Source of the DNA: CBDIDH01 sp965277595
Lineage (GTDB): Bacteria > Planctomycetota > Planctomycetia > Isosphaerales > Isosphaeraceae
Length of the DNA: 64,000 nucleotides
Direction of reading: 5' to 3'
Assembly (NCBI GenBank): GCA_965277595.1
Contig: CBDIDH010000002.1
Location: forward strand, 248,001-312,000
Shown in pieces: positions 53,417-61,925 of this stretch. The position numbers and the translations under genes were made by a program. How positions within the stretch are numbered: the stretch's first letter is position 1; every line of letters begins with the position of its first letter. The notes beneath the pieces are model-generated. The model made no database searches and was not told where the DNA came from. It was given only the letters and a program-made list of their open reading frames with translations.

Positions 53417-55923
53417 CAGAACCGCTCCTTGGGGAAGACGGTCGAGGGCTGGCCGCTCGCAATCGAAAGACTCACCGGCCAGTCGAGGCTATTGAGAATG
53501 GTTTTCCGACGCGCCAGTTCATAAGTCTCGCTGCCGCCCGGCTCGACGAGGAACTGGACCCGGGGCACGGGACGGATGCCCGGGTCAATCAACTCGTGAT
53601 TGCGGACGATCGTTTGAAGATCGCGCTGCAAGGCGCCTTCCCTGGCAAGAGCGGCGGTGGTCAATCGGTAACCGCCGGGATGAATCACGACCCCCTTTGG
53701 CCCGCAGGCGACGACGAGGTCGAGCGGCACCTTGATCGTCTGCGTGACCTTGGGCGACCAGGCGGGCGACGACCGGGCTTTGGGTCGGTAATCGCCCTGT
53801 TTCGACGAATCCATGCCGAGGGTCGGCACACCTGGTCCCGCCTGGCCGGGTTGTTGCGGCTGAGAGCTTCCCGATCCGGACGCCTGGCCCGTTGAACCTC
53901 GGGAACCATCGTTGGTCGAGCCGCTGTTTCCCTGACCTTGCTGGGCGTTTCGCGGCGGCGCCGGGGGGCGCTCGGGATCAAACTGGTCGCCGTCGACGGC
54001 TCGGGCAAGCTGAGCGGGATCGATCCGAACCCAGCCGGGCGGAGGTGCGGCGTTCAGGGGGCCACTCGGCGGCGTCCCGGCAAGTTTGGGATCAAGGTTG
54101 GCGAGCCCGGCCGGAAGCGTTCCCGAGGGAGGTCGACCCGAACCATTCGGGGGCGATCCGGAACCGGTCGCGTTGCCCGTCAACGTCCGCGCGGGCGATC
54201 CTGAACCGGACGAAGTGCCGGTCAAGGTCGGCGATCCTGACGAGCCTTTCACGCCCGATCCGGTGGTGCCGCCGGTCTGATCAGGACTGTCGAGACCAGG
54301 AAGACCGTCGGGGTTCACCGGGACAAGGCCAGGAGGTCGGCCGGGAGTACCGCCGCCGCCACTGCCGCCGAGATTGTTCGAGCCTCGACGCGAGCCGTTG
54401 CCGGTCATTGAGGGGTCGGGCGTCGAACCCCCGGCGCCGCTCTGAGTGAGGTCGGGAAGCGGTGGGAACGAGGCGGTTCCCGATCCCAAAGGACCCCCCG
54501 GGGCCGAAGCGTTCGCGGACGAGCCAAGGCCCGCGCCGGAAGGACCGTTGCCGACGAAGTCGTCGGGTAACTCGGTGACGCCTTCGGGCTTGCGACCGCT
54601 CATCTGGGTGGGCCACATGCCGCCGTCGCCTCCGCGCGTGCCGCCGGGGCGGTCGGCGGGCCAGACGAAACCGCTGCCGTCGCCCCGGGCAAGGCCGCCG
54701 GTGGGGTTGCCGGGCGACGTGTCTTGAACGCCCTGGCCCGACTGAGTTCGGCCGGAATCGCGCCGAGGATCGGCAAGGCCCTGGAAGCCGCCAGGTCCGC
54801 CGCCGACGTTCGAGCCGGAACCGGGGCGATCCGTCGGCCAGACAAACCCGTGCGCGCCGGCGACCCGGCCGGGGCCGTCGCCCAGCCCCGCGCTTCCAGG
54901 ATCGACCGATCGTGAACCGCCGTTGCCGGCGATTGTGCCGGGGCCGTTGCCGGTGCCGGAACCCGGCCCTTTGCGGCGTGGGGTCGAGGAATCATCCCAG
55001 TTGGCGAGGTCGTCGAAGTCGGGGAAGTCAATTTCCCAGTCCTGTTCGACGAGTTCGTAACCGAAGGCCATGCCGAGCGGTTCAAGCTTGGACCGGGCCT
55101 CGTAATAGGGACGGATGCCGTCGGGTCGGATCACGAAATAGATGTAAGGGACGACCTGGGCACCGTCCGGGGTCTCGGCGCGGTGGGCCTGGATCAACTC
55201 GCGGCCGACGGCGAGGACAAACGGACTCGAACGCGCCGAGAAGGTTCCCGCGAGGTCAACCATCGAGAAGGAGATGCCCTTGGGCTGAAGGATCGCCAGG
55301 CCATCGCGGCACTCGATCATCACGGGGCGCTGCCAGGTGCCGTTGGCCCCTTTGTTGGGCATCACGGCGTACCCGCCATTCTTCGCCCGAGCCTTGACCA
55401 TCGCGGCCTTCGCGGCGTCGCGCTCGCGGGCGAGGACATCGCGCTCCATCGCCAGGGAATCGGCCTCGGTTTCGAGAGCCTGGGCCTTCTGGTCGAGCCG
55501 GTCCACCTGACCGCGAACGAGGGCCTCGCGGCGTCGCCATTTCTGGGCGTCGGCAAGGGCGGCGCGTCGGGCCGTGTTCAGGGCCTCGGCCTTGCGATCG
55601 GCCTCGGCGGCGGCCTGACGCTGGTCGCCTTCCTGACTTTTGAGACGCGCCAGCGCCGGTTTCGTGGGATCTTCGACGGGAACCGGGGCCGGTGGAGGTT
55701 GGACGACGACCGGCGGCGGAGGTTGCGCAGGGACTTCGGGATCGGCCGGAGGCGGCGGGGGAACCGTCGCCACCACGGCGGGCGCGGGCGTTCGGTCGGC
55801 CGGCCGGGGGGCCGCGGCCTTCCGATGCATGCTCACGACCAGGCCAAGAGTTCCGGCCAGGCCGATCAGGATCAGGGCCACCGGAAGCAGTTCGGAACCG
55901 ACTCCCGGACGAGGGCGCCTCAT
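53416..55923 (-). CDS. Membrane-anchored coiled-coil protein with two related modules (835 aa)
   Basis: One membrane helix lies near the N-terminus (LLPVALILIGLAGTLGLVV), then a Pro-rich stretch and a coiled coil (AEADRKAEALNTARRAALA). A module near 195-310 has MIECRDGLAILQPKGISFSM and YIYFVIRPDGIRPYYEARS. A long Gly/Ser/Pro-rich middle follows, then a second copy near 720-825 with LVVACGPKGVVIHPGGYRL and VQFLVEPGGSETYELARRK. The pair forms an internal duplication. The stop overlaps the next start by one base. It is likely a structural envelope protein, perhaps in a complex with its partner. Confidence 0.78.
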   Translation of the reverse strand: MRRPRPGVGSELLPVALILIGLAGTLGLVVSMHRKAAAPRPADRTPAPAVVATVPPPPPADPEVPAQPPPPVVVQPPPAPVPVEDPTKPALARLKSQEGDQRQAAAEADRKAEALNTARRAALADAQKWRRREALVRGQVDRLDQKAQALETEADSLAMERDVLARERDAAKAAMVKARAKNGGYAVMPNKGANGTWQRPVMIECRDGLAILQPKGISFSMVDLAGTFSARSSPFVLAVGRELIQAHRAETPDGAQVVPYIYFVIRPDGIRPYYEARSKLEPLGMAFGYELVEQDWEIDFPDFDDLANWDDSSTPRRKGPGSGTGNGPGTIAGNGGSRSVDPGSAGLGDGPGRVAGAHGFVWPTDRPGSGSNVGGGPGGFQGLADPRRDSGRTQSGQGVQDTSPGNPTGGLARGDGSGFVWPADRPGGTRGGDGGMWPTQMSGRKPEGVTELPDDFVGNGPSGAGLGSSANASAPGGPLGSGTASFPPLPDLTQSGAGGSTPDPSMTGNGSRRGSNNLGGSGGGGTPGRPPGLVPVNPDGLPGLDSPDQTGGTTGSGVKGSSGSPTLTGTSSGSGSPARTLTGNATGSGSPPNGSGRPPSGTLPAGLANLDPKLAGTPPSGPLNAAPPPGWVRIDPAQLARAVDGDQFDPERPPAPPRNAQQGQGNSGSTNDGSRGSTGQASGSGSSQPQQPGQAGPGVPTLGMDSSKQGDYRPKARSSPAWSPKVTQTIKVPLDLVVACGPKGVVIHPGGYRLTTAALAREGALQRDLQTIVRNHELIDPGIRPVPRVQFLVEPGGSETYELARRKTILNSLDWPVSLSIASGQPSTVFPKERF

Positions 55924-56400
55924 CGTGTCGTGACCCCCATCTCATCTCGCCTGGCGTCTCACAACGACCCGATCCGACGGGATCGAGCCGTTTCATTCCC
56001 AAAGGACCGCTACCTTGTTTGATCGGTCGAATCGGCTCAACGCCTTGAACGGGTCCGAACGAGTCTGACGGCTTTGCGATTGGGGGGTACGGACAAGGGC
56101 CAGACTCCAGGAGTCTCCCGCGTAATAACGTCGACGTGTTGAACATGAAGGAAAGGGCGATGAGCGATTTGTGGAATGGAAGCGCGGCCCAGTTCCCTGT
56201 TTGTTGTTCCCGAAGGCAACATCCATGCGCGAGTCTTGAACAGGTGTTTCGCTTTCGGCGTATTCTCCCTAAGAAGCGATGCGATTCGACGAATGCCTTT
56301 GCGAGGGGAAGACAGGGGGCCGAGGATCGGTCGAACCTGAAAACCCGACGGTCGTTTCCGCCACCGGGCGTGTCTCGGCGGAAGAAAGGGCCAGGAGACC
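55924..56400. other. 477-bp divergent intergenic region
   Basis: It lies between the coiled-coil operon (minus) and a small membrane-protein gene (plus). No supported gene is seen, and I see no matching heptad repeat. Confidence 0.5.
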
Positions 56401-56655
56401 ATGATGTTTCGCTATGTCAGGGTCAAGGACGGGAAGAAACAGTTGATCTGGACATCCTTGCTGGTGTTCGTGGTGCTGGTTTTCATTCTGGTCATCGCCG
56501 CGCTGGAAGCCTTCTGGTACGGATTTACCGGCGGTTTCAGTCCCCTTGTCGGCGGCTTTGGCCTGGTCGCGGCGACCTTGATTGTCATTCGAATCGTCGG
56601 CGCCTCGCTGGCCTCACCGGTTGTGAAAGCCCGATCGGGGCTGGAAACCTCCTGA
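56401..56655 (+). CDS. Small two-span membrane protein (84 aa)
   Basis: CCAGGAGACC upstream supports the start. Two hydrophobic segments, SLLVFVVLVFILVIAAL near 20-36 and PLVGGFGLVAATLIVIRIVG near 47-66, bracket a short loop with EAFWYGFTGGF. The N-terminus is basic and likely cytoplasmic. There is no recognisable motif. It could be a genuine small protein of unknown role. Confidence 0.62.
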   Translation: MMFRYVRVKDGKKQLIWTSLLVFVVLVFILVIAALEAFWYGFTGGFSPLVGGFGLVAATLIVIRIVGASLASPVVKARSGLETS

Positions 56656-56681
56656 TCGGGGTTCTTGCCCGCAAGTGAGTT

Positions 56682-56705
56682 GAAGGGCAGAGGGCAAAGG
56701 GCAAA
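56682..56705. repeat. Short heptad repeat (AGGGCAG/AGGGCAA class)
   Basis: GAAGGGCAGAGGGCAAAGG, then GCAAA, is built from seven-base AGGGCAA/AGGGCAG units. It lies between the small membrane protein gene and the convergent hldE gene and shows one arm only. Confidence 0.65.
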
Positions 56706-56747
56706 ACCGCTGAGAGGGGATTGGCTCGAAGGAGACAACGAGAGAAT

Positions 56748-58295
56748 TTACTCGACGGGGGCCTCGGTCGGGCGTCGGTTGGGAACGGGCAGGGGAGGCT
56801 CGGCCGGGTGGATCTTGAAGATCCGGTCGGTCGCGCGATTGACCATGCCCGTGGTGGAATGCCCCTCGACGAGTGGAATCAGCACAACGCGACCCCCGGC
56901 GGCCTCGACCGACTCGCGGCCGACGACCTCTTCGGGACGGTAGTCGCCCCCCTTGACGAGGATGTCGGGGCAAATGGCGTCGATGATCTCCTGGGGAGTC
57001 TCGTCGTCGAAAATCGTGACGGCGTCGACACATTCGAGCGCGCCGAGGATCTCGGCGCGGGCGTTTTCGTCGTTGATGGGGCGGGTCTCGCCCTTGAGTC
57101 GGCGGACGCTGGAGTCAGAGTTGAGTCCGACGATCAGGTAATCGCCGAGCGCCGCGGCCTGACGGAGCAGGCGGACATGGCCGGGATGAAGCAGGTCAAA
57201 ACAGCCGTTCGTGAAGACGATCGATTGACCGGCCTCGCGACGGTGCCGGACCTCGGCCAGAAGCGACTCGCGGTCGAGACGTTTGCCGTCGTCGTCGTGG
57301 CGGTGGTCGAGAAGGTCGCGAAGGATTTCCTGTCGGGTCAGCACGGCGACGCCGATCTTTTCAACCTCAAGGCCACCGGCGATGTTGCCAAGGGCGGCGG
57401 CCTCGTCGTAGTCGGCCCCGGCGGCCAGGCAGAGACCGACGACGGAGAGGACCATATCGCCGGCGCCGGTGATGTCGTAAACCTGTCGAGGACGCGTCGG
57501 AACCAGCACCTCGCGGCCGTCGCCGTGAACGAGCGCCATCCCGTCGCGGTCGAGCGTGACCAGGGCGCATTCCATCTTGAGGGTATGCAGGAGTTTACGG
57601 CCAACCTCAAGCGCATCTTCGGGCGTCTTGATCGTCATGCCGGTCGCGAGTTGCGCTTCAAGACGGTTGGGGGTCATGCAGTGAACCCCCTGATACTTCG
57701 AGTAATCGCCCGACCGGATCGGGTCGGCGACGACGCGGACGTCCAGGCTCCGGCAGGCGGTGATGAGCGATCGGAGCAGGCTCGGCGTGCAGATTCCCTT
57801 GTCATAGTCAGAGATCAGCACAAGGTCGGCCCGGCTCACGGCTTCGGGAAGCTGCTGCCAGATGTACGACTCGACCTCGGCGGGGATCGGGTCGCGGGTC
57901 TCGTAGTCGACGCGCATCATCTGCTGAGGGTGTCGGTCCTGGGCGCGACCGATGTAGCGCTCCTTCAGGGTCGTCGGCCGGTCGTCGAGACTGACGACCA
58001 GACTGTCGTCGATCCCCAGGTCGGCCAGTAACTTACGGACAAGGACCGACTCGGCGTCGCGGCCGACTCCGCCGATCAAGCGGACCTCGGCGCCGAGGGC
58101 GCTGAGCATCGTGGCGACGCTCGCGGCGCCGCCGAGGCGGTGTTCGCGATGGTCGGCGCGGAGCAAGGGGACGGGCGCCTCCTGGCTGATCCGCTCGGCG
58201 TCTCCCCAGATGTAGCGATCGAGGATCAGGTCGCCGATGACGAGAATCCGAGGATTCCCCAGGGTCTCGACGCGGCGAATCAAGTCGTGGGCCAT
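56748..58295 (-). CDS. hldE: Bifunctional heptose 7-phosphate kinase / heptose 1-phosphate adenylyltransferase
   Basis: AAGGAGGA upstream and the N-terminus MAHDLIRRVETLGNPRILVI support the start at 58295; a longer form to 58421 is possible but lacks family similarity. The N-terminal half is a PfkB-type sugar kinase with LGGAASVATMLSALG, VLISDYDKG and TGAGDMVLSVVG. The C-terminal half, from about 350, is a cytidylyltransferase-like domain with TNGCFDLLHPGHVRLL carrying the HxGH motif. The enzyme makes ADP-heptose precursor for lipopolysaccharide core, in the cytoplasm. Both halves look complete. Confidence 0.93.
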   Translation of the reverse strand: MAHDLIRRVETLGNPRILVIGDLILDRYIWGDAERISQEAPVPLLRADHREHRLGGAASVATMLSALGAEVRLIGGVGRDAESVLVRKLLADLGIDDSLVVSLDDRPTTLKERYIGRAQDRHPQQMMRVDYETRDPIPAEVESYIWQQLPEAVSRADLVLISDYDKGICTPSLLRSLITACRSLDVRVVADPIRSGDYSKYQGVHCMTPNRLEAQLATGMTIKTPEDALEVGRKLLHTLKMECALVTLDRDGMALVHGDGREVLVPTRPRQVYDITGAGDMVLSVVGLCLAAGADYDEAAALGNIAGGLEVEKIGVAVLTRQEILRDLLDHRHDDDGKRLDRESLLAEVRHRREAGQSIVFTNGCFDLLHPGHVRLLRQAAALGDYLIVGLNSDSSVRRLKGETRPINDENARAEILGALECVDAVTIFDDETPQEIIDAICPDILVKGGDYRPEEVVGRESVEAAGGRVVLIPLVEGHSTTGMVNRATDRIFKIHPAEPPLPVPNRRPTEAPVE

Positions 58296-58801
58296 GACCG
58301 GGGTCCTCCTTGACCACCGTTCCTTCGCTCGGTTCGGACGGCTCGATGCTTCCCGCTCGGGAGCGTTCTCTTTCCCGGTCCTTTTTGCGCTGACTCCTGC
58401 CTGGACCCGGCGCCCGTCCATCTCAAGACCCCCAAAATATCGGCAACGGTCAGGACGTCAAGGGGGCTTTGGAAAGGCAAACCATTCCGAACTCAGGGCG
58501 ATCGGCGAATTCTCGACCTCCGGAGGATCAAGATTTGACCGATTTTGCCGGTCAAGACGATCGAATCGGCATGATGGTTGCTATAAGAGATATGGCAACC
58601 CCGAGACGAAAGGGGAGTTTGATCGAGCACTGAGACTCCGCCTTCAGAAGATGAGTCAAACGCGGTGCCCGCAAGGGTTTCCGCGGGACCAAAACGCCCG
58701 GCCTCACTTTCCATAACCTTCTGTTCGATTTATGAACAAAAGGTCACGTCCGCAACAGTCCGGGGAGGCTGAGCGGATGGCTCGGGCGGTTCGATATACC
58801 C

Positions 58802-58852
58802 ACCGGCGTCGTCACCTTGAACAGTCAAGGTGACGACGCCGGTTTCGTTTTT
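58802..58852 (+). terminator. Perfect 19-bp hairpin with T-tract and no upstream gene
   Basis: ACCGGCGTCGTCACCTTGA (58802-58820) pairs perfectly with TCAAGGTGACGACGCCGGT (58825-58843) around a four-base loop, and TTCGTTTTT follows on the plus strand. On the minus strand the hairpin is followed by GGTATATCG and no T-tract. A plus-strand transcript ending here is therefore expected, but no gene is annotated there. Confidence 0.75.
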
Positions 58853-58922
58853 GGGTCCACGCACGACCTCATTCCAGAATCCACAATCGATCACCGGCCG
58901 GCAGAATTTGTCCCTGGACAGG

Positions 58923-59028
58923 AAAAGGTCGGCAAGGCTCTTGCCCATCTTTCCTGTTTTCGATTTTTCCTTGGTCCTTGGTCCTTGGTCCTTGGTCCTC
59001 GGTTCTTCCCGATAATGAAACAGCCCTG
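58923..59028. repeat. Composite heptad-repeat element with conserved core
   Basis: The core (58923-58970) has AAAGGTCGGCAAGGCTC and TGTTTTCGATTTTTCC. The right arm has CCTTGGTCCTTGGTCCTTGG repeated. The trailer GAAACAGCCCTG ends at 59028. It matches the 47837-47968 element and ends 13 bases from the 3' end of the next gene. The left arm is poor. Confidence 0.82.
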
Positions 59029-59040
59029 CAATTTCCCAGG

Positions 59041-60123
59041 TTATCGGCCCGTGTCCGAACCGGCTGAAATGGCCCTTCGAGAACCTGAAGTGACGGCCAC
59101 CGACTGAGTGCGGCCGGCGAGGACAGGCTCCATCTGGGGCAAAGGCGACGGCGACCGGCGCGCCGCTTCGATCCAGTCGCGGGCCGGGCCCTGAATACGG
59201 ACGAGCGCGGTCGAGACCTGTCGCGACGCGTTCGTGCGAGCTTCGGTCGCGGCGGCTCGCTGAAGGGTCGTCTGCGCGGCAATCTGGTTGGACGTGGCCA
59301 GCTCGGCGAGCGCCTGGAAATACAAAGCCGTCGAGTCATCGGGGTCGGAAGCTGTCAGGGCTCGGAATTTGGACTGGGCGCTACCGAACTGGCCGGACCA
59401 GAACAGTTCGTAAGGATTGAGTCGGCTGTCAACCACCACATAGGTCGTCGTTGGCGTCCATCCCTGGAAAACCGTGGGCGTCGCGTTCATGGTGTAACAC
59501 GTGCAAGGCGCCTGAGACATTACACCTTGGCCGCTCGGGAACAAACCAGGCGACTGCGGCGAAGCCATCGAGACGGGCGCCTTGGACACCGACGAGGGGG
59601 ACAAGGCCGGTGGCATCGGCGTCGTGAAAACCTGGCCAGGCGGCATCAAACCCCCGCCAGGATTTACTTTATAGCCGGCGGTACTCCCGGTCTGGTCAAC
59701 GATCTCCGCGCCGGCGTTGGCAACGAGTTCGTTCAGGACTTTCTCGCGGTCGGCATCAGGCACGGTATCCAGAGCCTGCTGGCCAGCGGCGGTAAGGTAC
59801 GACTTGAGTAACTCCGTCAGCGTCGTCTGTGCGGGTCCCTTGCGGGGGCCGAGGTTGACATTCGGGAGTTTGAAGACCCATCGGGGCGCGGTCGGCGTCG
59901 GAAACTCGAGGTTTCCCTTCATGAGATCGATTTCTGCCGGAAGCGCGTCTCGAAACGACTGCCCGTTCGCGCTGGTCTTCAGCCAGTTCTGGAGTTGCGC
60001 ATTCAGTTCTTGATGGAGCTTTTCCAGGTCAGCAGGCTCGGCACCGTCGGACCGGATGGCCCCGGCCATAAGAACGGCCATCGCCATTGTTCCCGCGATC
60101 ATGAACCGGACGTTGACTGACAT
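59041..60123 (-). CDS. Secreted protein with C-terminal TPR-like region (360 aa)
   Basis: A signal peptide (FMIAGTMAMAVLMAGAIRSD) precedes an alpha-helical N-terminal domain (LEKLHQELNAQLQNWLK). The middle is rich in Pro, Ser, Thr and Gly (VSMASPQSPGLFPSGQG), with a Cys pair in QAPCTCYTMN. The C-terminal half has a TPR-like stretch, YELFWSGQFGSAQSKFRALT then DSTALYFQALAELATSN. No enzymatic motif is seen; function unknown. The gene ends immediately next to a heptad-repeat element. Confidence 0.72.
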   Translation of the reverse strand: MSVNVRFMIAGTMAMAVLMAGAIRSDGAEPADLEKLHQELNAQLQNWLKTSANGQSFRDALPAEIDLMKGNLEFPTPTAPRWVFKLPNVNLGPRKGPAQTTLTELLKSYLTAAGQQALDTVPDADREKVLNELVANAGAEIVDQTGSTAGYKVNPGGGLMPPGQVFTTPMPPALSPSSVSKAPVSMASPQSPGLFPSGQGVMSQAPCTCYTMNATPTVFQGWTPTTTYVVVDSRLNPYELFWSGQFGSAQSKFRALTASDPDDSTALYFQALAELATSNQIAAQTTLQRAAATEARTNASRQVSTALVRIQGPARDWIEAARRSPSPLPQMEPVLAGRTQSVAVTSGSRRAISAGSDTGR

Positions 60124-60326
60124 GGTCCCTCCCCATTGCGTTGATGTGGCGGCAAAGATCGATATCTCAGAGAGCCATTTGATTTAACTAAGTTACCCAA
60201 ATTACCGGCGCTACTCGGGAGTGTCAAGGGAGAAGGGGTCAACGCTGGAAGTATGGTCAGAAAGGGGATTCTCGGGGCTATGTGGCTTCTGGATCGATTT
60301 CATGGAGACCATCCCATGTTGAGGGC

Positions 60327-61925
60327 TCAACGCATTCGAAGCGATTCACAGGGGGGTAGCACGCGGGCGTTTCGGTTCGCCCACCAGGTGCCCAGAGCGC
60401 AAACGAGAAGCGCGGTGACGAACGGGATTATGACCAGGTCGGGCGTGATCGCAAAACCCAGCCCGGCATCAGACCGAACCTTGCCATAATAGGAAAAACT
60501 GAGGGCGCGACCGATCAGGACACTGAGGCCAATTCCAGAGCCCGCTCCGAGGGCGCCAAGAGCCGTGCCTTCGAGCACCCCGAGCATCGCGAGCTGCGGG
60601 CCGGTCATTCCGATCGCCTTGAGCATGCCCCATTCGGGAAGTTTACGTTCGGCGCGGAGCCATTCGACGACGAGCAGGTTGACGACGGCCACGGCGGCTA
60701 CCCCGAGGCTGAAGATGGTCAGGAGGCGAAGGGCCTCCGACGTTCGCTCACTCAGCTTGATGACCTCGGCGGTGGTTCCCTCGTTCAGGGGGACGGCCCA
60801 GTCTCCCCGGGACGATTGGCTCAGGACTTCTTGCACGACGCGGCCGGCCTGGGGAAGTTGGCGGACGTCGTTGACGACCACGGCGACATATTGATGGTCG
60901 ACGATTGGTGCTGGAGCCTTCTTAAGCCCCGTCTCCTGTTCGGGAGGAGACTTGAGAAAGTCGGGGGCGGCCGGGAAGTTGGGCGTCTGCGCCATCTCGG
61001 CGGCGATCTGATTGAGGAAGGTCTTCCAGGTGGCGACGTCGGGATCAAACCGATCGCCTCGGCTATTGGAGAGAATCCAGGCAAACCCCTTGGGGGTAGG
61101 GACAACAGTCGGATATTCCAATTTTTGGTCGTCGATGAGTTTCACGAGGTGGGGAGGAAGCGCATGATTTTCCACCGCCTCGATCCAGGCGCCGGGAAGA
61201 GGGCCAGTGCGGAATTCCTTGAGCGCGACCACGGGGTTTTCGCGACGTAACTCCGTCTCATACGCTTCGCCAAGAACGTAGTCGACGTAAACAAACGAAG
61301 GAAATTCGTTTTGCGCGACTCCGAGCAGCGGAACCTTGATCCGTTGGCCGTCCGTCCGGCGCTGAAGGAGGAGGCGGGAAGGAGTGGACTTCCCGGCGAT
61401 GGCTGAGTCAGGGTAACCGAGCATCTTGAGCATTCCTGGGGCGGCGACAATTCCCGCGTCCGACGCGGTGAGTCGGGTGACCCGGGCATCGCCTCGGACA
61501 GGATAGCTTTCCAGAAAGCGGTCATCGGGGCGAAGCGTCCGGCCCACCGGAGAGCGGACGCTCTTACCGTCGGCGGTGACCCATTCCCAGTCGTCGGCGG
61601 TCCGACTGAACGGGTAGACGCCCTCGACCGCGCCGGCGGGAAGGGCAGTCGAGAGGGCTTGGGTCAGTTCGGCGATCCGAGCGGGGGTCATCCTCCGCGC
61701 GTTGTCGTTGCCAAACCAGAGTGTCCGGTTGGTCGGGTCGTGGTCGAGCCGGCTCAGTTCGACCCGGTAGGCGCCCAGGGCGAGGCCACGCGAGAGGACG
61801 GCGAAGCCGACCGCCGCGGCGATCGTCACTAGCGCGGCGAGCGTGGTTGGCCAGTTTGTCCGCTCCGAGAGGTCGCGCGCGGCGAAGCGGACAAGGTAGG
61901 GGGGGCGGACCGTTGGCGGTCTCAT
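60327..61925 (-). CDS. ABC transporter permease, FtsX/MacB-like (532 aa)
   Basis: An N-terminal membrane helix (LAALVTIAAAVGFAVLSRG) is followed by a large periplasmic domain (about 55-390) and three C-terminal helices (FSLGVAAVAVVNLLVVEWL, GTALGALGAGSGIGLSVLIG, FVTALLVCALGTWWA). This is the FtsX-type layout of MacB permeases. The gene overlaps the upstream ATPase gene by four bases (ATGA), so the two are co-translated. It probably works with the adjacent ATPase and VWA protein as a mechanotransmission or efflux system. Confidence 0.85.
   Translation of the reverse strand: MRPPTVRPPYLVRFAARDLSERTNWPTTLAALVTIAAAVGFAVLSRGLALGAYRVELSRLDHDPTNRTLWFGNDNARRMTPARIAELTQALSTALPAGAVEGVYPFSRTADDWEWVTADGKSVRSPVGRTLRPDDRFLESYPVRGDARVTRLTASDAGIVAAPGMLKMLGYPDSAIAGKSTPSRLLLQRRTDGQRIKVPLLGVAQNEFPSFVYVDYVLGEAYETELRRENPVVALKEFRTGPLPGAWIEAVENHALPPHLVKLIDDQKLEYPTVVPTPKGFAWILSNSRGDRFDPDVATWKTFLNQIAAEMAQTPNFPAAPDFLKSPPEQETGLKKAPAPIVDHQYVAVVVNDVRQLPQAGRVVQEVLSQSSRGDWAVPLNEGTTAEVIKLSERTSEALRLLTIFSLGVAAVAVVNLLVVEWLRAERKLPEWGMLKAIGMTGPQLAMLGVLEGTALGALGAGSGIGLSVLIGRALSFSYYGKVRSDAGLGFAITPDLVIIPFVTALLVCALGTWWANRNARVLPPCESLRMR

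Larger units (their letters stand above)
58296..59040. other. 745-bp intergenic region with hairpin and heptad element
   Basis: Flanking genes are hldE and the secreted repeat protein, both on the minus strand. There is no supported protein-coding gene. It holds a 19-bp perfect hairpin at 58802-58843 and the heptad-repeat element at 58923-59028, described separately. Smaller hairpins include GGTTGC...GCAACC near 58575. A plus-strand 33-codon frame at 58732-58833 runs into the hairpin but has no clear ribosome binding site. Confidence 0.55.

Noticed and set aside
58732..58833. A 33-codon plus-strand frame running into the 58802 hairpin
   Set aside because: There is no ribosome binding site and the translation is arginine-rich without a motif. 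The hairpin is better explained as a terminator.
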